NCBI RefSeq assembly: GCF_900102185.1
Contig: NZ_LT629690.1
Span: forward strand, 1,612,001 to 1,676,000
From: Terriglobus roseus
GTDB lineage: Bacteria; Acidobacteriota; Terriglobia; Terriglobales; Acidobacteriaceae
Reading direction: 5' to 3'
DNA: 64,000 nt
Shown: piece after piece, positions 42,096-49,096 of the stretch
Layout of the letters: every line of letters begins with the position of its first letter
Numbering within the stretch: position 1 is the stretch's first letter
The notes under the pieces: model-generated
Told to the model about the DNA's origin: nothing
Database searches by the model: none
What the model saw: only the letters and a program-made list of their open reading frames with translations
Translations under genes and position numbers: made by a program

Positions 42096-42578
42096 TTAGC
42101 GGTAGCCCTCGACGGGGTAGTCCTTGCGCAGCGGATGGCCCTTCCAATCGGTGGGCATCATGATGCGGGTCAGGTTCGGGTGGCCGACGAGGCGGATGCC
42201 GAACAGGTCCCATATCTCGCGCTCGTAAAAGTTGGCGCTGGGCCAGACGGAAGTGATCGAGTCGATGACCGGATCTTCACCATCGAGCAGGGCCGCGAGG
42301 CGGATGCGCTGCTTCAGCCCCATGCTGACGATGTGGTACGTGACCTGGAAGCGCGGCTCGCTGGGGTACCAGTCGACTGCCGTAACGTCCTCGAGGAAGT
42401 TGTAGCCAGCCTTCTGCACGGCAGTGGCGGCGGCGACGATGTTCTGAGGGGCGACGTAGATGGTGAGTTCGTCGCGATCAAACTTGGCCTTCACGGCGAG
42501 GTCCGCAAGCGCGACTACGGCCGGGTTGTCGGCCATGTGTTCGCGAACGGCTTCGAGGGAGAGGAGAGCTTCTGCCAT
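42096..42578 (-). CDS. nuoC: NADH-quinone oxidoreductase subunit C
   Basis: 160 residues, the 30-kDa subunit. The conserved region is ANFYEREIWDLFGIRLVGHP and the C-terminal tail DWKGHPLRKDYPVEGYR. It starts directly after the nuoA stop (no gap), where nuoB would be expected. Confidence 0.95.
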   Translation of the reverse strand: MAEALLSLEAVREHMADNPAVVALADLAVKAKFDRDELTIYVAPQNIVAAATAVQKAGYNFLEDVTAVDWYPSEPRFQVTYHIVSMGLKQRIRLAALLDGEDPVIDSITSVWPSANFYEREIWDLFGIRLVGHPNLTRIMMPTDWKGHPLRKDYPVEGYR

Positions 42579-42989
42579 TTAGAGGTCCGCCTTGTCGGTG
42601 CTCCAGTCGAGCACGCCCTTCTTCCAGACGTAAAACAGGCCTACGGCGACGAAGCCGAGGTACACGATCATCTCCCAGAAGCCGAAGAAGCGCGATCCTG
42701 TGATGTGGGGGAGCTGGCGATAGATGACCGCCCAGGGAAGCATGAAGACGGCTTCCACGTCGAAGAGGATGAAGAGCATGGCGACCATGTAGAAGCGGAC
42801 CGAGAAGCGTCCGCGGGCGTCGCCGACGGGCTCCATACCGCACTCGTAGGCGCCTGCCTTGACCTTGCTGGCACGCTTCTTACCGATGAAATACGATCCG
42901 ACGACCATGCCGCCAGCGAGGCCGACGGCCACCAGCAGCTGGAAGGCCAGCGGAAGGTAATTCCAGATATAGGGATGTGACGTGTTCAT
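42579..42989 (-). CDS. nuoA: NADH-quinone oxidoreductase subunit A
   Basis: 136 residues, three membrane helices (FQLLVAVGLAGGMVVGSYFI; VAMLFILFDVEAVFMLPWAV; MIVYLGFVAVGLFYVW). YECGMEPVGDARGRFSVRFY is the conserved loop that lies near the quinone site. First gene of the nuoA-C-D block; the 83 bases upstream should hold the promoter. Confidence 0.95.
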   Translation of the reverse strand: MNTSHPYIWNYLPLAFQLLVAVGLAGGMVVGSYFIGKKRASKVKAGAYECGMEPVGDARGRFSVRFYMVAMLFILFDVEAVFMLPWAVIYRQLPHITGSRFFGFWEMIVYLGFVAVGLFYVWKKGVLDWSTDKADL

Positions 42990-43072
42990 GCCATCCTCTG
43001 AATTTTCTTTAGTTCCGATTCTGATTCTAGTCGCAAGTGAGGCGAGGCGAAAGACAGCGAACCATCAGGGTG

Positions 43073-43300
43073 TCAGCGTTTCGTCTTTCCGGCTTGATTT
43101 GGCTGATATTGGAAGACCTGTTCCAGCGGAACTGCAAAGACGGTTGCGATGCGGAAGGCGACTTCGAGTGACGGGGAATACTTGTCGGCCTCGATGGCGA
43201 TTACCGTCTGGCGGGTGACGCCGATGCGGTCGGCGAGATCCTGCTGCGTCATGGAATGTTGTCCGCGCAGGTCGCGGATGCAGTTGCTGATGCCCGCCAT
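43073..43300 (-). CDS. XRE-type helix-turn-helix regulator
   Basis: 75 residues, almost wholly a single HTH domain: [20 protein letters not shown] then [16 protein letters not shown]. Short proteins of this type usually control the gene beside them. Its start codon overlaps the stop of the membrane protein gene by one base (TAATG), so both are made together. The two palindromes in the shared promoter are candidate binding sites. Confidence 0.88.
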   Translation of the reverse strand: MAGISNCIRDLRGQHSMTQQDLADRIGVTRQTVIAIEADKYSPSLEVAFRIATVFAVPLEQVFQYQPNQAGKTKR

Positions 43301-43722
43301 TAGACGGCTCTCCGATAGGCGATGAGCTGGGTGACGATGCGGACGACATCGGCGAGAACGAGCATGCCGAACATGACGGAGAGAAAGTGGATGGCCATGT
43401 GTTCGGCGTGCAGCCCAACCGACGCGGCATGAAGCCAGAGCATGCCAAGGGCAACGACAACAAAGCTGACGAAGGCCAGATATCCGGCGCGGTAGCCGCG
43501 AAGGCGGATGATGGCATCGCGCTCGTCCTGCAGACGGTTCCGTGTGGCTGCGGCGATAACGATCTGCAATATGATCTGCACCACGATCAAGAGCAACAGT
43601 GTTCCGGCAATGCGTCCGAGTGTGTTCGTGCGCCCGTTTTGCATGACATACGGGACGTAGACGGCGACGTCGGCAAAGAGCATTCCGTAGAGTGAGCGCT
43701 CTTCATAAGTGAGGCTTGGCAT
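43300..43722 (-). CDS. Four-helix membrane protein paired with XRE regulator
   Basis: 140 residues from ATG 43722 ([13 protein letters not shown]), with GGAG seven bases upstream. The frame also has ATG at 43752, but this falls in the palindromic operator. Four membrane helices are expected (for example [38 protein letters not shown]), with a charged loop [18 protein letters not shown]. The pair membrane-protein plus small HTH regulator recalls DUF2178-type cassettes. Function is unknown. Confidence 0.72.
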   Translation of the reverse strand: MPSLTYEERSLYGMLFADVAVYVPYVMQNGRTNTLGRIAGTLLLLIVVQIILQIVIAAATRNRLQDERDAIIRLRGYRAGYLAFVSFVVVALGMLWLHAASVGLHAEHMAIHFLSVMFGMLVLADVVRIVTQLIAYRRAV

Positions 43723-43733
43723 GGTCGGCTCCG

Positions 43734-43751
43734 TGTCAAAAATATTTGACA
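43734..43751. promoter_or_regulatory. Palindromic operator 1 upstream of membrane/XRE pair
   Basis: TGTCAAA-AATA-TTTGACA: perfect 7-bp arms, 11 bases upstream of the chosen start of the membrane-protein gene. A likely binding site for the co-encoded XRE protein. Confidence 0.65.
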
Positions 43752-43780
43752 TGGATGACGCTACGACTGCTGTGATCTTG

Positions 43781-43798
43781 TGTCAAATATTTTTTACA
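43781..43798. promoter_or_regulatory. Operator 2, variant of the same 18-bp palindrome
   Basis: TGTCAAATATTTTTTACA, same length, arms matching at 6 of 7 positions, centre 47 bp from operator 1. On the minus strand it includes TTTGACA, which could also be a -35 box. Confidence 0.55.
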
Positions 43799-43866
43799 TT
43801 TCCATGTGTAACTTGCCCTTACCAAGGCATCCGTGACAGGCGAACGCGCTTACGTGATGATTGGAT

Positions 43867-44517
43867 ATGCACGATTTTCCGCGTTTCATCGAAGGCATAT
43901 CCGTTCATTGGTGGCCGCTAATGAGTTGCGGAATTTTCACCGCGCTGTCGTTCATTGCGGCGTTTAAGAACAAAGACAATCGCTGGGTTTGGAAGTCCAT
44001 AGCGGTTGCAGCAGCTGTCCTTCTATTCGTGTCCACTTATCTCGCTTGGGATGATGAGTACAAGAGGGCTGAAGCAGTATATAAACCTGAGGCATCGCCA
44101 ACGATCACCGTAAATGTTCCACCGGCCACGGTTCCTATGTCCAAGCCGCACGAAGACAAACCGCCAGCCAAACCTCACGTTACGTTTCATCAAGATGACA
44201 TGCCGAAACTGGCTCAGCAGCCTTATTTGGGATTTCCGACGATTGCCGTCGAAGTGACCATGCACGGCTACGCAGAGTCTCCTGTATTCGAAGTCACATG
44301 CAAGAAAGCGTGCCTCTTTATTCAAGCTCAGTATCTAGGAGGCGCAACGAAGATCGTGCAAAAGAGTACTAATGGAAATTCGCAGTTTGTACTCCAAACG
44401 ATCATTCCGGCTTTTATGAAGGATGGAGACCAGACGGAGATACAAGTCCGCTCAAATGATGATGAGCGGATAGAAATCGCCGGAATCCGATTATTGCCTA
44501 GTGGAAGCTTGAAGTGA
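43867..44517 (+). CDS. Membrane-anchored protein of unknown function
   Basis: 216 residues from ATG 43867. Two N-terminal hydrophobic helices are present (LMSCGIFTALSFIAAF; SIAVAAAVLLFVSTYLAW), followed by a Pro-rich linker (VNVPPATVPMSKPHEDKPPA) and a C-terminal domain of about 110 residues that should lie on one side of the membrane. No catalytic motif is seen. The two Cys in FEVTCKKACLF could form a disulfide. A TTG at 43861 is the alternative start. I do not recognise the family. Confidence 0.6.
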   Translation: MHDFPRFIEGISVHWWPLMSCGIFTALSFIAAFKNKDNRWVWKSIAVAAAVLLFVSTYLAWDDEYKRAEAVYKPEASPTITVNVPPATVPMSKPHEDKPPAKPHVTFHQDDMPKLAQQPYLGFPTIAVEVTMHGYAESPVFEVTCKKACLFIQAQYLGGATKIVQKSTNGNSQFVLQTIIPAFMKDGDQTEIQVRSNDDERIEIAGIRLLPSGSLK

Positions 44518-44527
44518 GCCACATTGG

Positions 44528-45514
44528 CTAACGGAAGAGAGCTAAGTATGCGTCGGCGATTGTTTGGCCGTAGAAGGCTGCGAAGAGGCCTGCGACTGCG
44601 AGGAAGCTGCCGAAGGGGAGTCTTGTTGCGGTGTTTGCTTTGCCTCGGATGAGCAGGAGAACGGCATACAGCGTGGCGAGGAAGATGCCGAGGGCCAGTG
44701 CCAGTGCTGTTGGTGCGAAGCCGAGGAAGGCGGCGATCATGGCGAGGAGTTTGGCGTCGCCGAGGCCCATACCGTTGCGCTTGCGGAGTGCTTTGTAGAG
44801 GGCGCGGATGGCGTAGAGCAGAAGGAATGCTGCGACGGCTGCGAAGATGTGGCTGAAGATGTGGAACTCTGGCCCGGTGAGGAAGACGTTGCCGGTGCTG
44901 CGGCCTGCGTTCGCGCTGTTGATGTTGATCTGATGTTTGAGGACGACGTCGTCCTGCTGCGAGTCGAGGAAGAAGGCCTGCATGCAGGTGATGGCAATGC
45001 CGACGAAGATGCCGCCGTAGGTGAGGTCGCTGGGCAGGATGTGTTCGCGCCAGTCGGTGACGGCGAGGCCGATGAGGAACCATCCGAGGCAGGCGGTGGA
45101 GAAGCAGCGGAGGGTGAGCTGCATGATCGGGTCGAAGTCAGCCGGAAGCGGATGGGTGAAGGGCCAGAAGCTGGCGATGAACCAGAGTGCGACTGCGAGT
45201 TCTACTGCGGGGTAGCGCCAGGAGATGGGCTCGTGACAATCGCGGCAACGACCGCGGAGTAGTAGATAGCTGAGTAGTGGGATGTTGTCGTACCAGTGAA
45301 GCTGCGCGTTGCAATGTGGGCAGCGGGAGCGCGGTGAGACGACTGACTCGTCTGCGGGAAGGCGAACGATGCAGACGTTGAGAAAGCTGCCGAGCGCGAG
45401 GCCGACGATGCCTGCGAGCGCGGGAATGATCCAATGGGACGGCACGGATTTCAGTATAGGTGTGGGTGTTGTTGGGCTGTTCGAATATGGGCGTGATTCG
45501 GCGTCTGTATGCAA
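44528..45514 (-). CDS. Prepilin peptidase (A24 family)
   Basis: 328 residues. The zinc-type N-terminal domain has paired CPHC and CRDC motifs. Catalytic Asp residues are in VTDWREHILPSDL and GMGLGDAKLL. About eight membrane helices are expected. It cleaves type IV prepilin-like leaders and methylates the new N-terminus in PilD-type enzymes. It is longer than usual because of a loop near residues 185-200 (SQQDDVVLKHQININ). No pilin genes are adjacent. Confidence 0.9.
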   Translation of the reverse strand: MHTDAESRPYSNSPTTPTPILKSVPSHWIIPALAGIVGLALGSFLNVCIVRLPADESVVSPRSRCPHCNAQLHWYDNIPLLSYLLLRGRCRDCHEPISWRYPAVELAVALWFIASFWPFTHPLPADFDPIMQLTLRCFSTACLGWFLIGLAVTDWREHILPSDLTYGGIFVGIAITCMQAFFLDSQQDDVVLKHQININSANAGRSTGNVFLTGPEFHIFSHIFAAVAAFLLLYAIRALYKALRKRNGMGLGDAKLLAMIAAFLGFAPTALALALGIFLATLYAVLLLIRGKANTATRLPFGSFLAVAGLFAAFYGQTIADAYLALFR

Positions 45515-45550
45515 GGCTTCGCGGCGAAGTGCGAGGGCGTCTCACGCTGC

Positions 45551-45700
45551 ATGATTCGCAAACTTAAATCCGGTGAATTTCGTATTTATTCGCGCAAGTT
45601 GGATGAGAAGACGGGCAAGCGCAGAAACCTGGGAACGTTCTCTACGCGTGAGGCCGCTGAGAAGCACGAACGTGCGATCCAGTACTTCAAGCACGGCTGA
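45551..45700 (+). CDS. Conserved small basic protein
   Basis: 49 residues from ATG 45551 (MIRKLKSGEFRIYSRK). It is basic and continues with KTGKRRNLGTFSTREAAEKH, a compact pattern I recall from many soil bacteria, usually annotated hypothetical. The open frame upstream to 45509 overlaps the divergent prepilin peptidase gene. It may bind nucleic acid given its charge; this is inference. Confidence 0.65.
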   Translation: MIRKLKSGEFRIYSRKLDEKTGKRRNLGTFSTREAAEKHERAIQYFKHG

Positions 45701-45723
45701 GGCGATGTGTAGCCGCAGTTAAG

Positions 45724-46557
45724 ATGAGGGGGATGTCATTCAATTCCTGCTTCCTCTCACGGGTTTCCGCGCTGCTTTCGTGCGCGCTTTTGTGCTGCGT
45801 GACTTGTAAGGCCCAGACACCTAATGTTGTTCCGGATGCGAATCCGGGGCGGCCTACGGTGTCTACACCAGCGACGCTGACGCCGGTGGGATATCTGCAG
45901 TTTGAGACTGGCGGCTTGTATGCTCGCCATTCCGGTGAGTTCTCGACTCGCTTCGAAGTGAATGAAGTGGTGAAGCTGGCGGTGCATGAGCGACTGCAGG
46001 CTTTGTTGCTGATTGAGCCGGTGGTGAAGTCGACGAAGTCTTCTTCAGATTCAGCGAAGCCCGGCGAAGTGTTTGTTGGAGCGCAGGGCGTGTTGATGAA
46101 AGGCGCAGAAAGCCGTCCGACGCTTTCGGCAAGTTACATCTATCGCACGCATGCGAGTCCTGCGCCGGAGCTGGATTATGGGACCTATCGCCAGGGTTTC
46201 ATGTTGTTGTTGAGCGGCGATGTGAAGGGATTCCATGCGGATCTGAACGGGATGTTGAACGAGCAGATCAGCGATGAGACAGGTGCGCGTCGCGGTCAGT
46301 TTGGGCAGTCACTTGCCGTGTCGCATCCTGTGGGGCGGTTCATTGTTTCGGGCGAGTTGTGGCACTTTACGCAACCGTTGGTAAAAGGGAACGCCGTCGG
46401 CAATCTATGGTCGGCGGCGTATCCCGTTCGTAAGAATCTGGTGGTGGATGCAGCGTATGAGCATGGGCTAACCAGCACTTCCACGCGCTGGCAGACGACT
46501 CTTGGGATTAGCTATCTGCTGCCAAAGCAGTTGTTGCCGTGGAAGCATAGGGGCTAA
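45724..46557 (+). CDS. Exported putative outer-membrane beta-barrel protein
   Basis: 277 residues with an N-terminal signal (ALLSCALLCCVTCKAQ). The mature part alternates short amphipathic strands (YLQFETGGLYARHSG, FSTRFEVNEVVKLAV, GISYLLPKQ at the end), as in the 'transporter'/phenol-degradation MetA-like barrel family. It is expected to lie in the outer membrane. No substrate can be assigned. ATG 45733 is an alternative start, preceded too closely by GAGGGGG. No terminator is seen before the convergent gene seven bases away. Confidence 0.65.
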   Translation: MRGMSFNSCFLSRVSALLSCALLCCVTCKAQTPNVVPDANPGRPTVSTPATLTPVGYLQFETGGLYARHSGEFSTRFEVNEVVKLAVHERLQALLLIEPVVKSTKSSSDSAKPGEVFVGAQGVLMKGAESRPTLSASYIYRTHASPAPELDYGTYRQGFMLLLSGDVKGFHADLNGMLNEQISDETGARRGQFGQSLAVSHPVGRFIVSGELWHFTQPLVKGNAVGNLWSAAYPVRKNLVVDAAYEHGLTSTSTRWQTTLGISYLLPKQLLPWKHRG

Positions 46558-46563
46558 TCCGGC

Positions 46564-46785
46564 CTACTTGCTGCGTGCGCCTGCTACTGCGAGGCCAAGG
46601 CCAGCGACGATGAGAACGCCGGAGACAACGGGGCCAATGGGGAAGGAATGCTCCTCCGTGTGGCTGACCTGGATGGGGCCGAGTTTGGCGTCCTGCTTCT
46701 TTTCTTTGAATGAAAATCCGCCTGTGATCAGCGTGATGATGCCTGCGAGAACCAGCACAACTCCAACAATGGTGAGACCCTTCAT
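46564..46785 (-). CDS. Small two-helix membrane protein, DUF3185-like
   Basis: 73 residues from ATG 46785 (MKGLTIVGVVLVLAG). Helix one is LTIVGVVLVLAGIITLITGG, helix two GPVVSGVLIVAGLGLAVAG; between them a polar loop FSFKEKKQDAKLGPIQVSH. The family is found widely as a short membrane protein without known role. The open frame to 46812 starts with TTG and is less likely. Confidence 0.7.
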   Translation of the reverse strand: MKGLTIVGVVLVLAGIITLITGGFSFKEKKQDAKLGPIQVSHTEEHSFPIGPVVSGVLIVAGLGLAVAGARSK

Positions 46786-46937
46786 GGAAACCCTCAACTT
46801 TTCTGAATTCAATGACCGGGTTTCTGAGACGTGGCAGAACGTGGCGGGGATGCCTTTGGCTGGCGGATTCCGGCGCTCGCCCGGCCTTGCTAACGGTTTT
46901 CGGCAGGCGTAGTCTCACGCTTACACGGGAAAGGAGG

Positions 46938-47003
46938 ATGATCCAGCCTATGAAATGTGGAAGTAGTTTATGTGGTTCAACACGTGAGGTGACTGAGGCC
47001 TAG
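46938..47003 (+). CDS. Possible 21-residue peptide (doubtful)
   Basis: A short frame beginning ATG 46938 directly after AGGAGG (or ATG 46950, 12 bases after it). The peptide contains MKCGSSLCGSTREVTEA, with two Cys. No modification or export genes are adjacent. It may be a chance frame; it is listed because the ribosome-binding sequence is strong and a terminator follows at 47144. Confidence 0.2.
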   Translation: MIQPMKCGSSLCGSTREVTEA

Positions 47004-47143
47004 AGCGTTCCGCTCCAGACCTGGCTATCTTGCCGAATTATGCATGACTCCCGCCAATATGGGGGATTTGCACGGCTGACTCCGCCGAGGCCCTCCGAAC
47101 GAGTGGACGCCTCAGGTCAATCTCAACAGTTCACCGAATATGA

Positions 47144-47186
47144 GAAATGGCCCGCATGCCTATCCGGCGCGGGCCATTTCTTTTTT
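47144..47186 (+). terminator. Strong terminator without an obvious plus-strand gene
   Basis: GAAATGGCCCGC (47144-47155) and GCGGGCCATTTC (47169-47180), a perfect 12-bp stem, followed by T6 (47181-47186). A good intrinsic terminator on the plus strand. Confidence 0.85.
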
Positions 47187-47227
47187 GTTTCTTTCTTGCA
47201 TCAGGGGTCTAGAAGGCGCATCCTAAT

Positions 47228-47248
47228 TACGGATAGTAAATATCCGTA
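47228..47248. promoter_or_regulatory. Palindromic operator of the AhpD-like/Rrf2 pair
   Basis: TACGGATA-GTAAA-TATCCGTA: perfect 8-bp arms, 22 bases before the start of the AhpD-like gene. Probable binding site of the Rrf2 regulator encoded next, giving autoregulation. Confidence 0.7.
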
Positions 47249-47270
47249 TATGAAAAGTGAGGCTTTACCC

Positions 47271-47750
47271 ATGTCCCTTCGCATTGACTACGCACACCAA
47301 TCGCCTGAGTTGTTTCGCAAGTATCTGGAGATGAGCATGGCTCTGAAGAAGAGCAGCATCGACGAGAAGCTGAAGTCGCTGGTGGAGATTCGCGCTTCGC
47401 AGTTGAATGGCTGTGCCTTCTGCCTGGACATGCATGTGAAGCAGGCCAAGATTGCCGGGGAACGCGAGTTAAGGCTTTACCATGTGAGCATCTGGCGCGA
47501 GAGCAACCTGTTCACACCGAAGGAGCGAGCGGCGCTGGAGTGGACCGAGGCGGTGACGAAGCTGGGCGAACACGGCGTAAGCGATGAGATTTTCGATTCG
47601 GTTCGGAAGGAACTTTCGGAGAAAGAATTGACGGACCTGACCTTCGTTTTGATGGTGATTAATGGCTGGAATCGTGTGTCCGTTGCTTTCCAGGCGGTGC
47701 CGGGATCGCAGGATGAGGCTTACGGTCTGACGGCGGCAGGGCTGAGTTAA
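47271..47750 (+). CDS. Carboxymuconolactone decarboxylase/AhpD-like protein
   Basis: 159 residues from ATG 47271 (GTGAGG upstream; ATG 47250 is an alternative). The AhpD active-site motif is intact: CAFCLDMH (C-x2-C-x3-H), preceded by LVEIRASQLNG. These proteins act as peroxidases that take electrons through the Cys pair. It overlaps the Rrf2 gene by one base. The pair with an Rrf2 regulator suggests induction by oxidative or nitrosative stress. Confidence 0.9.
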   Translation: MSLRIDYAHQSPELFRKYLEMSMALKKSSIDEKLKSLVEIRASQLNGCAFCLDMHVKQAKIAGERELRLYHVSIWRESNLFTPKERAALEWTEAVTKLGEHGVSDEIFDSVRKELSEKELTDLTFVLMVINGWNRVSVAFQAVPGSQDEAYGLTAAGLS

Positions 47751-48235
47751 TGCAACTTCGGAATCATGTGGAATGGGCTTTGCACTGTTGCGCGATTCTG
47801 GCTGGATTGCCGGAGGGCAAGTTTCTGCCTGCGAAGGTGCTGGCGGAGTTCCATGGGGTTCCGAAGGAGTATCTGGCAAAGGCGCTTCAGGCGTTGTCGC
47901 TGGCGGGGCTGGTGGAAGGAACACTTGGCCCCAATGGCGGCTATCGTCTGAAGCGTGCGCCGGAAAACATCACGTTTCTGGACGTGGTGGAGGCGGTGGA
48001 GGGGAAGGCTTCCACGTTTGTCTGCACGGAGATTCGTGGGAATAATCCTTGCCGCGAGCCGGGATATTGCGACACCAAGCCTTGCGGCATTGCGCGGGTG
48101 ATGTGGGATGCGGACCGGGTATGGCGGGAAAATCTCGCCAGTGTGCGGATGTCGGATTTGATGGTTACTCTGCTTGAGGATGTGCCGGCTGACCAATTGG
48201 CGAAGAATGCCGAGTGGTTGGCGGAACGTAGCTGA
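47750..48235 (+). CDS. Rrf2 family transcriptional regulator
   Basis: 161 residues. The winged HTH is in KFLPAKVLAEFHGVPKEYLA followed by KALQALSLAGLVEGTLGPNGG. Cysteines in the effector region (VCTEIRG, NPC, GYCDTKPCG) could bind an Fe-S cluster as in IscR/NsrR/RsrR; four or five Cys are present in about 30 residues. The start overlaps the AhpD-like stop (TAATG). It probably senses redox state and represses through the palindrome at 47228-47248. Confidence 0.88.
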   Translation: MQLRNHVEWALHCCAILAGLPEGKFLPAKVLAEFHGVPKEYLAKALQALSLAGLVEGTLGPNGGYRLKRAPENITFLDVVEAVEGKASTFVCTEIRGNNPCREPGYCDTKPCGIARVMWDADRVWRENLASVRMSDLMVTLLEDVPADQLAKNAEWLAERS

Positions 48236-48299
48236 CCTGACAAGACGCCTTTTGCGTTTCTGGTGACGCAGGACACTGCATAAGCATGTGAACCGCTCT

Positions 48300-48305
48300 T
48301 AGAAT
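48300..48305 (+). promoter_or_regulatory. Putative -10 box of thiG (TAGAAT)
   Basis: TAGAAT, seven bases before ATG 48313, within GAACCGCTCTTAGAATGGA (48290-48308). Almost the same string precedes the G6P isomerase gene. The spacing would give a leaderless or nearly leaderless mRNA. Confidence 0.45.
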
Positions 48306-48312
48306 GGAAGGC

Positions 48313-49083
48313 ATGGAACCTCTCGTCATTGCAGGCAAGGCATTTCAGTCGCGACTGATTGTTGGAACAGGAAAGTACAAGGATGGACCGGAGACGCGCG
48401 ATGCCATTGAGGCGTCAGGTGCGGAGATGGTCACGGTTGCGGTGCGCCGTGTGAATCTGGACCGGTCGAAGGAGTCGCTGCTGGACTTTATTGATCCGCA
48501 ACGATACTTCCTGCTGCCGAATACGGCAGGTTGCTATACGGGCGAAGAGGCGATCCGCGCCGCTCGTCTCGGGCGCGAAGTGGGTATCTCCGACTGGGTG
48601 AAAATTGAGGTCATTGGCGACAAAAAGACCCTGTATCCGGACGTAGCCGGGACACTGTTAGCAACTGAGGTTCTGGTGAAGGAAGGCTTTACGGTTCTCC
48701 CTTATACCTCTGATGACATTGTATTTGCGAAGCGGTTGATCGATGCTGGTGCGGCTGCCGTTATGCCGTTGGGAGCGCCGATCGGATCCGGGCTTGGTTT
48801 GCAGAACACGGCGAACCTGCGCATCCTGCGGGAAATGATCACGGAAGTTCCGCTGATCGTGGACGCGGGTGTTGGAACGGCTAGCGATGCGGCTGTTGCC
48901 ATGGAGATGGGATTTGACGCGGTGCTGATGAATACGGCGATTGCTGAGGCTCGTGAGCCGGTATTGATGGCTGAGGCCATGGGCAATGCTGTGCTGGCAG
49001 GACGGCAGGCTTACCTGGCGGGTCGTATGCCGCGGCGCTTGTACGCTTCGGCGAGTTCGCCGTTGGAAGGCGTTTCACGGTAG
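48313..49083 (+). CDS. thiG: Thiazole synthase ThiG
   Basis: About 256 residues. ThiG builds the thiazole phosphate of thiamine from deoxyxylulose phosphate, dehydroglycine and ThiS thiocarboxylate. Seen: [22 protein letters not shown], the Schiff-base Lys in [20 protein letters not shown] and [15 protein letters not shown] 48304 would add three residues but overlaps the probable -10 box. No thiS, thiC, thiE or thiH gene is adjacent, so it stands alone. The C-terminal ASASSPLEG is usual. Confidence 0.94.
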   Translation: MEPLVIAGKAFQSRLIVGTGKYKDGPETRDAIEASGAEMVTVAVRRVNLDRSKESLLDFIDPQRYFLLPNTAGCYTGEEAIRAARLGREVGISDWVKIEVIGDKKTLYPDVAGTLLATEVLVKEGFTVLPYTSDDIVFAKRLIDAGAAAVMPLGAPIGSGLGLQNTANLRILREMITEVPLIVDAGVGTASDAAVAMEMGFDAVLMNTAIAEAREPVLMAEAMGNAVLAGRQAYLAGRMPRRLYASASSPLEGVSR

Positions 49084-49096
49084 GTCTTAACGAGGA

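Larger units (their letters stand above)
46786..47270. other. 485-base spacer: possible peptide, free-standing transcript, operator
   Basis: No ordinary gene fits. From 46913 on the plus strand it holds a ribosome-binding-like AGGAGG (46932-46937), a 21-codon frame, a region able to form nested hairpins (GCCG/CGGC outer pair with CTCCC/GGGGG inside, 47032-47076), a strong terminator at 47144-47186, and the palindromic operator of the following gene. The upstream plus-strand gene ends at 46557 and is separated by a minus-strand gene, so the terminator is hard to explain unless transcription starts inside this spacer. Confidence 0.45.

Noticed and set aside
46502-46918. Two overlapping 136-codon frames over the DUF3185-like gene
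   Set aside because: Both conflict with the clear two-helix membrane protein; no ribosome-binding site and no protein-like pattern.
46950-47000. Methanobactin-like peptide because of LCGS
   Set aside because: The resemblance is four residues long and no mbnB/mbnC or transport genes are near.
47032-47140. Known riboswitch (TPP, c-di-GMP, ZTP, guanidine, cobalamin) upstream of the AhpD-like gene
   Set aside because: None of the core consensus strings I know is present, and a terminator separates it from the gene.
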